64,000 bases of DNA from Pseudorhodobacter sp. E13. Its GTDB lineage: Bacteria; Pseudomonadota; Alphaproteobacteria; Rhodobacterales; Rhodobacteraceae. Shown here piece after piece: positions 7,201-16,886 of this stretch (within the stretch, counting starts at the first letter, position 1; each line of letters opens with the position of its first letter). A program made the translations under genes and the position numbers. Under the pieces are notes generated by a model. The model was not told the DNA's origin. It did no database searches and saw only the letters and a program-made list of their open reading frames with translations. The stretch is from positions 62,001 through 126,000 of the forward strand of contig NZ_RPEN01000153.1 of NCBI RefSeq assembly GCF_003991405.1, read 5' to 3'.

Positions 7201-9170
7201 TCGGCAGGCACCGCGTTGAGCTTGCGCGCCCGCTGCCCCGCCGCCACGCGGTAGCGCCGGTCGGCAAGGCTGATCACCCCGCCCAATGCCATCAGGAAGG
7301 CCCCGCCCCAAATCCAGTTGGCGAAAGGTTTGAAATAGCTGCGCACCGCCCAAGAACCATTTTCCTGCGCATCGCCGATCACCATGTAAAGATCACGGGT
7401 GAAGCCATAGTCGATCCCGGCTTCGGTCGTGGGCATGCCGGCCACCGGATACACCCGCTTTTCGGGGTAAACCGTGGCCACCGCAGCACCATTGCGCGTG
7501 ATGTCAAAGGCCGCTTTGGTGGTGAAATAGTTTGGCCCGGTTTCCTTTTCCACCGAGGCCAGCGTGACGGTATAGCCGCGCAGATCATAGCTTTCGCCCA
7601 CATTCATGGTGCGAATATCTTCAACCTGCCACGCCATCATCGCGGCCACTGCAAAGGTGGTGACGCCAAAGCCACCATGGGCCACCGCTTTGCCCCAATC
7701 GGCGCGCGGCAGACGTGCTATTCGCCCCAGGCGGCCTGCAAGCGGCCCACGGCCTGCGCGTTGCCACAACTCTGTCAGCGCGCCAAACACCACCCAAGCA
7801 CCAAGGCCAAGGCCAATCGGCCCCAAAGCCGAGCGCCCGGTTTGCACCGCATAGGCCAGCAGCATCAGCGACAAGGCCAACACAGCCGCAGGCCAAAGCG
7901 CGCGCAGGCTGCGCCCCAACAACGCGCGTTTCCACGGCATGATCGCCCCAATCGGCAGCAACAGCGCCAGAACCACCATGAACGGCGTGAAGGCGGCGTT
8001 GAAGAAGGGTTCCCCCACGCTCAGCTTTCTGTCCCACAGCAATTCAGCCACCAAGGGCCAGATCGTGCCGACAAAAACCACGAAACAAGATACTGCCAAC
8101 AGCAGGTTATTGGCGACAAGCGCGCTTTCACGGCTGACGGGGGCAAACAGGCCCTTTGCCTCCATCGCGCTGGCGCGGGCGGCAAACAGCATCAGCGCGC
8201 CGCCCATGAAGAACCCAAGGATCAGCAGGATGAACACGCCGCGTTCCGGGTCATTGGCAAACGCATGGACCGAGGTGATAACGCCCGAGCGCACGATGAA
8301 TGTGCCGATCAGCGAGAAGCCAAAGGCAAGGATGGCCAGCAGGATGGTCCAAGCCTTCAGCGCCTCACGCTTTTCCACCACGATGGCGGAATGCAGCAGG
8401 GCCGCGCCAATCAGCCAAGGCATGAAGCTGGCATTTTCCACCGGGTCCCAGAACCAAAAACCACCCCAGCCCAGTTCATAATACGCCCACCACGACCCCA
8501 GCGCGATGCCGATGGTCAGGAACACCCAGGCGGCCAATGTCCATGGCCGCACCCAACGGCCCCAGGCAGCATCGACGCGGCCTTCGATCAGCGCGGCCAC
8601 AGCAAAGGAAAACGCCACCGACAGGCCAACATAGCCCAGATACAGGAAAGGCGGGTGAAAGGCCAAACCTGGGTCTTGCAGCAAGGGGTTCAGGTCTTTG
8701 CCGTTGAAAGGCGGGGTTTCCAGCCGCAGAAACGGATTTGATGTCAGCAGCATGAAGGCCATGAAGGCCACCCCGATAGAGCCTTGCACCGCGATCACCC
8801 GCGCCCGCAGCGTCGGCGGCAGGTTGCCGCCAAACCACGCGACCGAGGCCCCGAACACAGCCAGAATCAGCACCCACAGCAGCAAAGACCCCTCGTGGTT
8901 GCCCCAGACGCCCGAGATTTTATACAGCATCGGCTTGAGCGTGTGGGAATTGGCAACCACCAGCGCGACCGAGAAATCCGAGGTCACAAAGGCGTAGGTC
9001 AACGCGGCAAAGCTGGCCGTGACCAGCAAAACCTGCACCACGGCAGCGGATTCGCCCACGGCCATCCAGCCAGACCAGCGTTTTTGTGCGCCGATCAAGG
9101 GCATAACGGTCTGGATCAGCGCCACGAAAAACGCAAGGATCAGGGCAAAATGGCCGAATTCAACGATCAT
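7197..9170 (-). CDS. ccmF: Cytochrome c-type biogenesis protein CcmF (haem lyase subunit)
   Basis: A 657-residue polytopic inner-membrane protein of the cytochrome c maturation System I. It takes haem from holo-CcmE and attaches it to apocytochrome c. The tryptophan-rich WWD-type segment is visible (WAYYELGWGGFWFWDPVENA, about residues 230-250), preceded by GLAFHPPFLYLGYVG and followed by many hydrophobic helices. A large periplasmic loop lies near the C-terminus (VNVGESYDLRGYTVTL). The length is typical. It overlaps ccmH by four bases. ccmE, often next to it, is not directly upstream here; an Lrp/arginine locus comes instead. Confidence 0.95.
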   Translation of the reverse strand: MIVEFGHFALILAFFVALIQTVMPLIGAQKRWSGWMAVGESAAVVQVLLVTASFAALTYAFVTSDFSVALVVANSHTLKPMLYKISGVWGNHEGSLLLWVLILAVFGASVAWFGGNLPPTLRARVIAVQGSIGVAFMAFMLLTSNPFLRLETPPFNGKDLNPLLQDPGLAFHPPFLYLGYVGLSVAFSFAVAALIEGRVDAAWGRWVRPWTLAAWVFLTIGIALGSWWAYYELGWGGFWFWDPVENASFMPWLIGAALLHSAIVVEKREALKAWTILLAILAFGFSLIGTFIVRSGVITSVHAFANDPERGVFILLILGFFMGGALMLFAARASAMEAKGLFAPVSRESALVANNLLLAVSCFVVFVGTIWPLVAELLWDRKLSVGEPFFNAAFTPFMVVLALLLPIGAIMPWKRALLGRSLRALWPAAVLALSLMLLAYAVQTGRSALGPIGLGLGAWVVFGALTELWQRAGRGPLAGRLGRIARLPRADWGKAVAHGGFGVTTFAVAAMMAWQVEDIRTMNVGESYDLRGYTVTLASVEKETGPNYFTTKAAFDITRNGAAVATVYPEKRVYPVAGMPTTEAGIDYGFTRDLYMVIGDAQENGSWAVRSYFKPFANWIWGGAFLMALGGVISLADRRYRVAAGQRARKLNAVPAE

Positions 9171-9266
9171 CAGAATGGTCCTGTCTGCTAGGGTCGGTTT
9201 AACTTACGCCGGAATGACGCCGGGGCCAATGGGGATGCGCTAAGCCGTCGCATGCAAAGGCTGCCG

Positions 9267-9725
9267 TCAGGCCCCGATGCGCCGCCCGGCCCGACGGGTC
9301 GACAGCAGCAAATTGGTCTCGGACGTGACCACCCCGTCAATCTCGCGGATGCGGAACATCACCTCGTCCAGTTCCAGCAAGGTTGCGGTGCCGATCTCGG
9401 CGATCAGGTCCCAGCGGCCATTGGTGGAATGCACCGCATGCACCGCCGGAATCCCGGTCAGCCGCGCCATGGTCTTTTCGGCACCGCGCCCCTCAATCCC
9501 GATCATCATCAGCGCCCGCACCGGCGAGGCAGTGACATCGCCGCGCGTCAGCACCGAAAAGCCCGCAATCTCACCGCTGGCCTGTAAGCGTTCCATCCGG
9601 GCGCGCACAGTGGCCCGCGCCACGCCCAGCCGGGCCGCCAGATCCGACAAGGACGCGCGGCCATCGCGGCGCAGCTCGGCAATCAAAGCCTGATCTGTAT
9701 CATCCAATTTGGCATATCCTTGCAC
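9267..9725 (-). CDS. Lrp/AsnC-family transcriptional regulator
   Basis: 152 residues. The N-terminal winged helix-turn-helix (LDDTDQALIAELRRDGRAS, then LSDLAARLGVARATVRARME) and the C-terminal RAM/ACT-like ligand domain (DVTASPVRALMMIGIEG to the end) are both complete. No ATG fits the family start; the GTG at 9725 is the only plausible one, although no strong ribosome-binding site precedes it. The gene is divergent from arginase and ornithine cyclodeaminase with under 100 bases between, so it most likely controls them in response to arginine, ornithine or a similar amino acid. That assignment rests on context. Confidence 0.88.
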   Translation of the reverse strand: MQGYAKLDDTDQALIAELRRDGRASLSDLAARLGVARATVRARMERLQASGEIAGFSVLTRGDVTASPVRALMMIGIEGRGAEKTMARLTGIPAVHAVHSTNGRWDLIAEIGTATLLELDEVMFRIREIDGVVTSETNLLLSTRRAGRRIGA

Positions 9726-9822
9726 CGTTTTGCGTGTAATAGTGTTCGAATTGGCAGAAATATAGGTTCTTTCGGCCAGTATAACAAAGCAAATCTGATC
9801 CAACAGAAAACGGAGTTTCCCC
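9726..9822. promoter_or_regulatory. Divergent lrp / arginase control region
   Basis: An AT-richer spacer between the divergent regulator and arginase genes. A -10-like tataac (9780-9785) faces arginase, with no good -35 partner, which fits activator control. A ribosome-binding acggag stands 8 bases before the arginase ATG. The inverted repeat AGAA-N7-TTCT within 9755-9770 is a possible regulator site. Confidence 0.4.
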
Positions 9823-10749
9823 ATGGCAAAACACTGCATCCTGATCGGCGCCCCGATTGATGAAGGCCAACGCCGCCCCGGTTGCCTGATGGGACCGGCG
9901 GCATATCGTGTGGCAGGGCTGGCGCAAACGCTGCGCGATCTGGGCCACGGGGTCGAAGATCGCGGCGATGTCGCGATGACACCGGATACCGATGCGCGCT
10001 GCGACAACCCCGCCGTGCATTCGCTGGCCGAGGTTGCGGGCTGGTCCCATGCCCTGCGCGCGGCGACCGACACCGCCTTGGACAGCGGCTTTCCGATCAT
10101 CATGGGCGGCGATCATTCGCTGGCGCTTGGCTCGGTGGCAGGGGCTGCCGCCCATGCCGCCGCCAAGGGCAAGCCCTTGTTTTTGTTGTGGCTGGATGCT
10201 CATTCCGATTTTCACACGCCAATGACGACAACCAGCGGCAATCTGCATGGCACGCCTGTGGCCTATATTGCCGGGCGCGATGGCTTCGATGCCTTCGGCC
10301 CCTTCCCCGCCGTGATCCCGCCGGAAAATATCTGCCTGTTCGGCATCCGCTCGGTCGACCCTGCGGAACATGCCGCACTGTTGAACCATGATATCGAGAT
10401 CAACGATATGCGGGTGCTGGATGAACATGGCATCGTGAAACCCCTTCGCGATTTTCTGGAGCGGGTGGTTGCGGCTGATGGGATGCTGCATGTCTCGCTC
10501 GACGTGGATTTTCTGGACCCGTCGATCGCGCCCGCCGTTGGCACCACGGTTCCCGGCGGCACCACCATCCGCGAGGCGCATCTGGTGATGGAACTGCTGC
10601 ACGAAAGCGGGCTTGTCACCTCGCTTGATCTGGTGGAACTGAACCCGTTTCTGGACGAACGCGGGCGCACCGCACGGCTGATGGTCGACCTTGTCGCCAG
10701 CCTGATGGGCCGCAAAGTCTTTGACCGCCCCACACGCAGTTTTGGCTGA
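9823..10749 (+). CDS. rocF: Arginase
   Basis: 308 residues of the ureohydrolase family, hydrolysing L-arginine to L-ornithine and urea. All dinuclear manganese ligand segments are present: GGDHSLALGS, WLDAHSDFHTP and LDVDFLDPSIAP. The TSGNLHGTPVA segment and the C-terminal LVELNPFLDERGRTA block are also standard for arginase rather than agmatinase or formiminoglutamase. It is followed after 15 bases by ornithine cyclodeaminase, so the pair converts arginine via ornithine to proline, with urea and ammonia released. The divergent Lrp-type gene is the likely regulator. Confidence 0.95.
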   Translation: MAKHCILIGAPIDEGQRRPGCLMGPAAYRVAGLAQTLRDLGHGVEDRGDVAMTPDTDARCDNPAVHSLAEVAGWSHALRAATDTALDSGFPIIMGGDHSLALGSVAGAAAHAAAKGKPLFLLWLDAHSDFHTPMTTTSGNLHGTPVAYIAGRDGFDAFGPFPAVIPPENICLFGIRSVDPAEHAALLNHDIEINDMRVLDEHGIVKPLRDFLERVVAADGMLHVSLDVDFLDPSIAPAVGTTVPGGTTIREAHLVMELLHESGLVTSLDLVELNPFLDERGRTARLMVDLVASLMGRKVFDRPTRSFG

Positions 10750-10764
10750 GCCCCGGAGACGAGA

Positions 10765-11808
10765 ATGAAAGCCCCCTCGAAACAGGCCTTTGTGCCTTTT
10801 GTCAGCGTTGCCAATATGATGAAGATTGTTCTTCATCTGGGCGTCGAACGCATGATGGCAGACCTTGTGCAGGAAATCGAAGATGATTTCCGCCGCTGGG
10901 GGGCGTTTGACAAGACACCGCGGGTTGCCAGCCATTCCGATGTGGGCGTGATCGAACTGATGCCGACATCGGACGGGGAAACCTATGGGTTCAAATATGT
11001 GAACGGGCATCCGTCCAACATGAAGAAAGGCTTGCAAACCGTTACAGCCTTTGGCCTTTTGGCCGATGTGCAAACGGGCTATCCGATCCTTTTGTCGGAA
11101 ATGACCATCCTGACCGCGCTGCGCACGGCGGCCACCTCTGCGATGGCGGCGAAATGGCTGGCCCCCAAGGGCGCGCGGGTGATGGCGCTGATCGGCAATG
11201 GCGCGCAGGCCGAATTTCAGGCGCTGGCCTTCAAGGCGATTTGCGGGATTGAGGAGGTGCGGCTTTTTGATATCGACCCCGCCGCCACCGGCAAATGCGT
11301 GACAAACCTGCAAGGGCGCGGCATCACGCTGACGCCCTGCCAAAGCCCGCAAGAGGCGATCGAAGGCGCACAGATCATCACCACGGTCACTGCCGACAAG
11401 CAATATGCCACCATTCTGACCGATAACATGGTCGGCGCGGGCGTGCATATCAACGGGGTTGGCGGCGACTGCCCCGGCAAGACCGAGTTGCATCGCGACA
11501 TTCTGCTGCGGTCCTCGATCTTCGTGGAATACCCGCCGCAAACCCGGGTGGAAGGGGAAATTCAGCAATTGGCCTCGGACCATCCGGTGACAGAGCTGTG
11601 GCAGGTCATCACCGGCGCGGTGGCGGGGCGGACCAGTTCGTCGCAGGTGACGCTGTTTGACAGCGTGGGCTTTGCCATCGAGGATTTCGCGGCCCTGCGC
11701 TATATTCACGGCAAGCTGGCCGAAACCGGCATGTTCGAGCAATTGGACATGATCGCCGACCCCGACGAGCCGCGCGATTTGTTCGGGATGATCCTTCGGT
11801 CTGCGTGA
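10765..11808 (+). CDS. ocd: Ornithine cyclodeaminase
   Basis: 347 residues of the ornithine cyclodeaminase / mu-crystallin family, an NAD-dependent enzyme turning L-ornithine into L-proline and ammonia. The NAD-binding region is the stretch MALIGNGAQAEFQALAFKAI, and the substrate region includes MKKGLQTVTAFGLLADV and HINGVGGDCPGKTELH, in which the GGDCPGKTEL segment marks genuine ornithine cyclodeaminases over other family members. It lies 15 bases after arginase with a ccggagacgag ribosome-binding region. Together they form an arginine-to-proline catabolic pair, possibly making arginine a nitrogen source. Confidence 0.93.
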   Translation: MKAPSKQAFVPFVSVANMMKIVLHLGVERMMADLVQEIEDDFRRWGAFDKTPRVASHSDVGVIELMPTSDGETYGFKYVNGHPSNMKKGLQTVTAFGLLADVQTGYPILLSEMTILTALRTAATSAMAAKWLAPKGARVMALIGNGAQAEFQALAFKAICGIEEVRLFDIDPAATGKCVTNLQGRGITLTPCQSPQEAIEGAQIITTVTADKQYATILTDNMVGAGVHINGVGGDCPGKTELHRDILLRSSIFVEYPPQTRVEGEIQQLASDHPVTELWQVITGAVAGRTSSSQVTLFDSVGFAIEDFAALRYIHGKLAETGMFEQLDMIADPDEPRDLFGMILRSA

Positions 11809-11832
11809 AACGAAGGCGCGGCCTGACGCAAA

Positions 11833-11886
11833 GGCCGGGGGTTTCACACCCCCGGACCCCCGCGGGATATTTTTGAATAGATGAAA
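11833..11886 (+). repeat. GC-hairpin intergenic element, copy b (ocd-usg)
   Basis: Nearly the same hairpin as copy a (gccgggggtttcacaccccc, then ggacccccgcgggatattttt), but its tail diverges to gaatagatgaaaa. It sits between the ends of convergent genes, where it could act as a bidirectional transcription stop. Confidence 0.8.
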
Positions 11887-11898
11887 ACGGAAGGCGCG

Positions 11899-12168
11899 TC
11901 AGTGCAACGTGAATTCCCCCACGACATGGCGCCATTCGCCGGGATGGATCAGCTTGCGATGGGTGAAGCGCACGGAATGTAGCGGGCCATCGAGTTTCTC
12001 CTGCCAAAACTCGATAAACTTGAAGAGATTGGGGTAATCGGGCGCGAGATCGTAATCCTGCCAGATATAGCTGTTCAGAACATGGGTGTAATCGGGCATT
12101 CGGTAAAAGAATTCCGCGGTCGTCAGCCCATAGCCTTTGAGCATGAGTTCCGTTTCAGCGCGTGTCAT
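11899..12168 (-). CDS. usg: Usg family protein
   Basis: 89 residues matching the Usg family, small soluble proteins found in alphaproteobacteria, sometimes near tryptophan genes, with no established function. Visible family blocks include LMLKGYGLTTAEFFYRMPDY, YIWQDYDLAPDYPNLFKFIE and VRFTHRKLIHPGEWRHV. I use the second Met (12168) because a GAGG lies at proper spacing before it; the upstream ATG at 12180 follows a poly-A stretch without a ribosome-binding site. It is divergent from gyrA and converges with ocd across a hairpin element. Confidence 0.88.
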   Translation of the reverse strand: MTRAETELMLKGYGLTTAEFFYRMPDYTHVLNSYIWQDYDLAPDYPNLFKFIEFWQEKLDGPLHSVRFTHRKLIHPGEWRHVVGEFTLH

Positions 12169-12299
12169 TGGGTGCCTCATTGCTTTTTTTAGAGAGTTCA
12201 GATTGCCACGAATCTTATAATTTTCAATGAAAACATATTGTTATCACTATGGCGCATTGGCTGACAAAGCCCCTGGGCAGCTTGGGTGGGCCGGCGGCA

Positions 12300-12329
12300 T
12301 TGCACCCTGTATCTGGGATGGTCTATAGT
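12300..12329 (+). promoter_or_regulatory. Candidate gyrA promoter
   Basis: ttgcac (12300-12305) and tatagt (12324-12329) are 18 bases apart and would start a leader of about 50 bases before the chosen gyrA GTG. The rest of the 217-base usg-gyrA spacer (12169-12385) is AT-rich near usg, with no gene visible. Confidence 0.45.
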
Positions 12330-12385
12330 CCGGGCAACTAGATATAGCCCCTTGCATGGGGGCCGGGAAAGAAAGAGCGGAAGAC

Positions 12386-15139
12386 GTGGCAGACCGTCCG
12401 GAAGATACTGAAAACACTGATGAAATTATCGAGCGCATGGCCCATGACGGCCCGCAGGTAAGTATCATTGATGAGATGAAGACGGCCTATCTGGATTACG
12501 CGATGAGCGTGATCGTCAGCCGGGCCATTCCAGACCTGCGCGATGGCTTGAAACCGGTGCATCGCCGCATCCTTTATGCGATGAACGAGGTAGGCAACAC
12601 ATTCGACAAGCCTTACCGCAAATCTTCGCGCCCGGTGGCGGATACGATGGGTAAGTATCACCCCCACGGCGACGGCGCGATTTATGACGCGCTGGTGCGG
12701 ATGGCGCAGGATTTCAGCATGTCTTTGGTGCTGTTGGATGGTCAGGGCAATTTTGGCTCCATGGATGGCGATAAGGCGGCGGCCTTCCGCTATACCGAAG
12801 TGCGGATGGCCAAGACGGCAAATTTCCTGCTGGCCGATATCGACAAGGAAACCGTTGATTTCCAAGACAACTATGACGGCAAGGACAAAGAGCCAACGGT
12901 GTTGCCGGCGCGTTTTCCGAACATGCTGGTCAATGGCGCGGGGGGGATTGCCGTTGGTATGGCGACCAATATTCCGCCGCACAACCTTGGCGAGGTGATT
13001 GACGGCACGCTGGCGCTGATTGCCGATCCGGATATGTCGACCGAAGCCTTGATGGAAATTATCCCCGCCCCTGACTTTCCCACAGGTGGCGTGATCCTTG
13101 GACGCTCGGGTGCGCGCAAGGCCTATCTGGAGGGGCGCGGCTCGGTGATCGTGCGGGCCAAGACGCGGGTGGAGGAGATTCGCAAGGACCGCTGGGCGAT
13201 CATCATTGATGAAATCCCCTATCAGGTGAACAAAGCCTCGATGATCGAGAAGATTGCCGAGCTGGTCCGCGAAAAGCGCGTCGAAGGCATTGCCCATGTG
13301 CAGGACGAATCTGACCGGATCGGCGTGCGCGTGGTGATTGAGTTGAAGCGCGATGCGACGGCGGAAGTGGTGTTGAACCAGTTGTTCCGGTTCTCGCCGA
13401 TGCAGATCCATTTTGGCTGCAACATGCTGGCGCTGAATGGCGGGCGGCCGGAGCAGTTGACGCTGCGCGACTTCCTGACCTATTTCATCAGCTTCCGCGA
13501 AGATGTGGTGGCGCGCCGCACGGCCTATGAGCTGCGCAAAGCGCGGGAGCGGAGCCATATTCTATGTGGTCTGGCGGTCGCTGTGTCGAATGTGGATGAG
13601 GTGGTGCAGACCATCCGGTCCTCGGCCGATGCGGGTGAGGCGCGGGAGCGGTTGATGACGCGGCGCTGGCCTGCGGGCGAGATTATTCCCTTCATCAAGC
13701 TGATTGATGACCCATCCCATAAGGTCAATGAGGATGGCACCTATAACCTGTCGGAAATTCAGGCCCGCGCGATCCTTGATTTGCGTTTGCAGCGTCTGAC
13801 AGCCTTTGGTGTCAGCGAGATTACCGACGAGCTGGCCGAATTGGCTGGCAAGATCAAGGATTACCTTGAAATTCTGGGCAGCCGCGAGCGGATCATGGCG
13901 ATCATCGCGGCGGAGTTGCAAGAGGTCAAAGACCTGTTCGCCGTGCCGCGCCGGACCGAGATTTCGGACTGGTCGGGCGATATGGAAGATGAGGACCTGA
14001 TCGAGCGCGAAGATATGGTCGTTACCATCACCAGCGGCGGCTATATCAAGCGGACGGCTTTGCATGAATTCCGGGCGCAGCGGCGGGGTGGCAAGGGCCT
14101 TTCGTCGATGTCGACCAAGGAAGATGATGTGGTCACGACGCTGTTTGTGGCCAATACCCATACGCAACTGCTGTTCTTCACCACCGATGGCATGGTTTAC
14201 AAGCTGAAAACCTGGCGTCTGCCCTTGGCGGGCCGCAATGCGCGCGGCAAGGCGATGGTAAACATTCTGCCGATTGTGGCGGGGGTTTCCATTGCGGCCA
14301 TTCTGCCCGTTGATGTGCCGGATGATGAATGGGATGATTTGCAGATATTCTTTGCCACCTCGGATGGTGATGTGCGCCAGAACGCGCTTTCGGATTTCAC
14401 CAATGTGATGCGCAACGGCAAGATTGCGATGAAGCTGCCAGACGGGGTTTCGCTGGTAAACGCGCGGATTTGCGATGAAAATGACGATATCATGCTGGTT
14501 ACAGCCGGGGGCCGTGCAATCCGCTTCCCGACCACCGAAGTGCGCGTGTTCAAGAGCCGTGGCTCGACCGGTGTGCGCGGCATTCGTTTGCAGGACGGCG
14601 ACACGGTTGTCTCTATGTCCGTGATCCGGCATTTCGAGGCGACGCCGGATCAGCGGGCGGCCTATCTGAAGATGCGGCGTCAGCAAGAAGGCGTGATCGA
14701 CGAGCCAGAGGCCGAAGACGATGAGGTCGCTGTGGCGGGTGAATTGTCGCAAGAGCGGTTTAACGAGATGAAAGCCTATGAGGACCTGATCCTGACGATT
14801 ACGCAAGGCGGGTCGGGCAAGCTGTCATCCAGCCATGATTACCCGGTGCGCGGGCGTGGCGGCCAAGGGGTGAAAGCGATGGCGGGCCGCAATGGCGCGC
14901 TGGTCGCCTGCTTCCCGGTTGAGCGTTCGGATCAGGTGATGCTGGCCACCTCGACCGGGCAATCCATCCGGGTGCCGGTGGAGGGGATTTCCTTCCGCTC
15001 CCGTTCGGCCGGGGGGGTCAAGGTGTTCAACACCGGTGCGGGTGAGGTTGTTGTCTCGGTCGCGCGGGTTGCGGAAAGTGGCGAGGAGGAGGGCGAGGCC
15101 GTGACAGCGGCACCGTCTGAGGGACACGCCACGGAATGA
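12386..15139 (+). CDS. gyrA: DNA gyrase subunit A
   Basis: About 917 residues of the type II topoisomerase breakage-reunion subunit, introducing negative supercoils with GyrB. The winged-helix and tower parts include [20 protein letters not shown], the quinolone-region [20 protein letters not shown] and the catalytic tyrosine in AFRYTEVRM. The C-terminal beta-pinwheel carries the gyrase-defining GyrA box QRRGGKG, so this is not ParC. I favour the GTG at 12386, preceded by gagcggaag; an in-frame ATG at 12356 adds ten residues but lacks a ribosome-binding site. The residue aligned with E. coli Ser83 is Gly. The stop overlaps the next start. Confidence 0.96.
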   Translation: MADRPEDTENTDEIIERMAHDGPQVSIIDEMKTAYLDYAMSVIVSRAIPDLRDGLKPVHRRILYAMNEVGNTFDKPYRKSSRPVADTMGKYHPHGDGAIYDALVRMAQDFSMSLVLLDGQGNFGSMDGDKAAAFRYTEVRMAKTANFLLADIDKETVDFQDNYDGKDKEPTVLPARFPNMLVNGAGGIAVGMATNIPPHNLGEVIDGTLALIADPDMSTEALMEIIPAPDFPTGGVILGRSGARKAYLEGRGSVIVRAKTRVEEIRKDRWAIIIDEIPYQVNKASMIEKIAELVREKRVEGIAHVQDESDRIGVRVVIELKRDATAEVVLNQLFRFSPMQIHFGCNMLALNGGRPEQLTLRDFLTYFISFREDVVARRTAYELRKARERSHILCGLAVAVSNVDEVVQTIRSSADAGEARERLMTRRWPAGEIIPFIKLIDDPSHKVNEDGTYNLSEIQARAILDLRLQRLTAFGVSEITDELAELAGKIKDYLEILGSRERIMAIIAAELQEVKDLFAVPRRTEISDWSGDMEDEDLIEREDMVVTITSGGYIKRTALHEFRAQRRGGKGLSSMSTKEDDVVTTLFVANTHTQLLFFTTDGMVYKLKTWRLPLAGRNARGKAMVNILPIVAGVSIAAILPVDVPDDEWDDLQIFFATSDGDVRQNALSDFTNVMRNGKIAMKLPDGVSLVNARICDENDDIMLVTAGGRAIRFPTTEVRVFKSRGSTGVRGIRLQDGDTVVSMSVIRHFEATPDQRAAYLKMRRQQEGVIDEPEAEDDEVAVAGELSQERFNEMKAYEDLILTITQGGSGKLSSSHDYPVRGRGGQGVKAMAGRNGALVACFPVERSDQVMLATSTGQSIRVPVEGISFRSRSAGGVKVFNTGAGEVVVSVARVAESGEEEGEAVTAAPSEGHATE

Positions 15140-15462
15140 GCCTGCCGGGGCTTGAGGCGGCTTTGGATGACTTGGCCCGTGGCGGCAAAACCGTTGGCTA
15201 TGGGGCTTTGGCGCAGCACTTGGCGGTTCCCGGCCCCGGCAGTATTGCCAAGCTGACAGCGGCGCTGGAGGCGATGATGGCCGAAGATGTCATGGCGGGG
15301 CGGCCTTTGCGGGCCGCCCTGTGCCATGCAAGGGGCAGCGACCTGCCCGCCAAAGGGTTTTTTGACGTGGCACGGGCATTGGGCCGCTTTGATGGAACGG
15401 AGGCCGCCGCATTTGTCACAGCAGAGCGGGCGGCGCTTTTCAAAGCGGCGGGGCTGCGCTAG
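15136..15462 (+). CDS. Conserved-type hypothetical protein coupled to gyrA
   Basis: 108 residues starting inside the gyrA stop (ATGA), so it is translationally coupled. The sequence is predicted mostly helical: [20 protein letters not shown] resembles a helix-turn-helix, followed by [20 protein letters not shown] and a short [17 protein letters not shown] block. Weak similarity in layout to the alkyltransferase-like DNA-binding fold (YGxLA helix, then a Cys-His segment) is noted, but the PCHR active-site motif is not intact. There is no signal peptide or membrane segment. The role is unknown; a DNA-linked function is a guess from the fold and neighbour. Confidence 0.75.
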   Translation: MSLPGLEAALDDLARGGKTVGYGALAQHLAVPGPGSIAKLTAALEAMMAEDVMAGRPLRAALCHARGSDLPAKGFFDVARALGRFDGTEAAAFVTAERAALFKAAGLR

Positions 15463-15486
15463 ATCAGCCTCTTGCGGGGGGAGAGC

Positions 15487-15543
15487 GCCGGGGGGCTTTG
15501 CGCCCCCCGGACCCCCCGCAGGATATTTGTGCCGAAAAGAAAG
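15487..15543 (+). repeat. GC-hairpin intergenic element, copy c (upstream of trmFO)
   Basis: gccggggggctttgcgcccc begins the hairpin, followed by accccccgcaggatatttgtgc and a cgaaaagaaag tail. The purine-rich end stops 2 bases before the trmFO ATG and is the only ribosome-binding-like sequence there. Confidence 0.85.
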
Positions 15544-15545
15544 CG

Positions 15546-16886
15546 ATGGACCGCGTGGAAACAAAGACACTCAACATCATTGGCGGCGGGATGGCCGGAT
15601 CGGAAGCGGCGTGGCAGGCTGCACAGATGGGGGTGCGCGTGGTGATCCATGAGATGCGGCCAAAGGTGGAAACCTTTGCGCATCGCACCGGAAATCTGGC
15701 CGAGATGGTCTGTTCCAATTCCTTCCGGTCGGATGATGATGAGCGCAATGCCGTGGGCTTGTTGCATTGGGAAATGGGGGCCGCGAATGGGATCATCATG
15801 GAAACCGCGCGCGCCAATCGTTTGCCCGCAGGCGGGGCTTTGGCGGTGGATCGGGATGTGTTTGCTGAAGCGGTGACCGCGAAGATCAAAGCACATCCGC
15901 TGATTTCCGTGTCTTATGAGGAGATTACGGAGCTGCCTGTCGAGGGGCACTGGATCGTGGCAACGGGGCCGCTGACCTCTGGCGCTTTGGCCGACAGCAT
16001 TCGTGCGGTGACGGGGGCCGAGGCGCTGGCGTTTTTTGATGCCATCGCGCCGATTGTCTATGCCGAGACGGTGGATATGTCGGTGGCCTGGATGCAAAGC
16101 CGCTATGACAAGGGCGAGACGGAGGAAGAACAGACCGCCTATATGAACTGCCCGATGACCAAAGCGGAATATGAGGCCTTTGTTGATGCCTTGCTGGCGG
16201 CGGAGAAAACCGAATTTCATGAAGGCGAGACGGCAGGATATTTTGACGGCTGCCTGCCGATTGAGGTGATGGCCGAACGCGGCCGCGAGACCTTGCGCTT
16301 TGGGCCGATGAAGCCGGTGGGGTTGACCAACCCGCATAATCCGCAAAAGCCCTATGCCGTGGTGCAGTTGCGGCGCGACAACAAGCTGGGCACGCTTTAC
16401 AATATCGTGGGCTTTCAGACCAAGATGAAGTATGGCGCGCAAACCGCTGTTTTCAAAATGATTCCCGGCCTTCAGGATGCCAGCTTTGCGCGGCTTGGCG
16501 GCATCCATCGCAACACATTCATCAACTCTCCCACGCTTTTGGATGCGCAGATGCGGTTGCATAGCCGTCCCAATATCCGCTTTGCCGGGCAGATCACGGG
16601 CGTCGAAGGCTATGTTGAATCTGCCGCCATGGGTTTGCTTGCCGGGCGGATGGCCGCGGCGGAGATTTTGGGGCGTGAGCTGCCGCCGCCCCCCCCCGAA
16701 ACCGCGATGGGCGCGTTGATTACCCATATCACCGGCGGGGCGGAGGCAAAGACCTTTCAGCCGATGAATGTGAACTTTGGGCTGTTTCCGCCGATTGACG
16801 CCAAGGGGGGGCGCCGGGGCCGTAAGGACCGCTACAAAGCCTATACCGACCGCGCCAAAGAGGCCTTTTCGGCATGGCTTTCGTAA
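15546..16886 (+). CDS. trmFO: tRNA (uracil-54-C5)-methyltransferase, folate/FAD-dependent
   Basis: 446 residues. TrmFO makes ribothymidine at tRNA position 54 using methylenetetrahydrofolate as methyl donor and FADH2 as reductant. The N-terminal Rossmann FAD motif is [14 protein letters not shown], with [40 protein letters not shown] and [15 protein letters not shown] as strong family blocks and [12 protein letters not shown] toward the end. I start at the ATG at 15546, with the end of the hairpin repeat just upstream. Its 3' end overlaps gluQ by 13 bases, pairing two tRNA-modification genes. Confidence 0.95.
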   Translation: MDRVETKTLNIIGGGMAGSEAAWQAAQMGVRVVIHEMRPKVETFAHRTGNLAEMVCSNSFRSDDDERNAVGLLHWEMGAANGIIMETARANRLPAGGALAVDRDVFAEAVTAKIKAHPLISVSYEEITELPVEGHWIVATGPLTSGALADSIRAVTGAEALAFFDAIAPIVYAETVDMSVAWMQSRYDKGETEEEQTAYMNCPMTKAEYEAFVDALLAAEKTEFHEGETAGYFDGCLPIEVMAERGRETLRFGPMKPVGLTNPHNPQKPYAVVQLRRDNKLGTLYNIVGFQTKMKYGAQTAVFKMIPGLQDASFARLGGIHRNTFINSPTLLDAQMRLHSRPNIRFAGQITGVEGYVESAAMGLLAGRMAAAEILGRELPPPPPETAMGALITHITGGAEAKTFQPMNVNFGLFPPIDAKGGRRGRKDRYKAYTDRAKEAFSAWLS

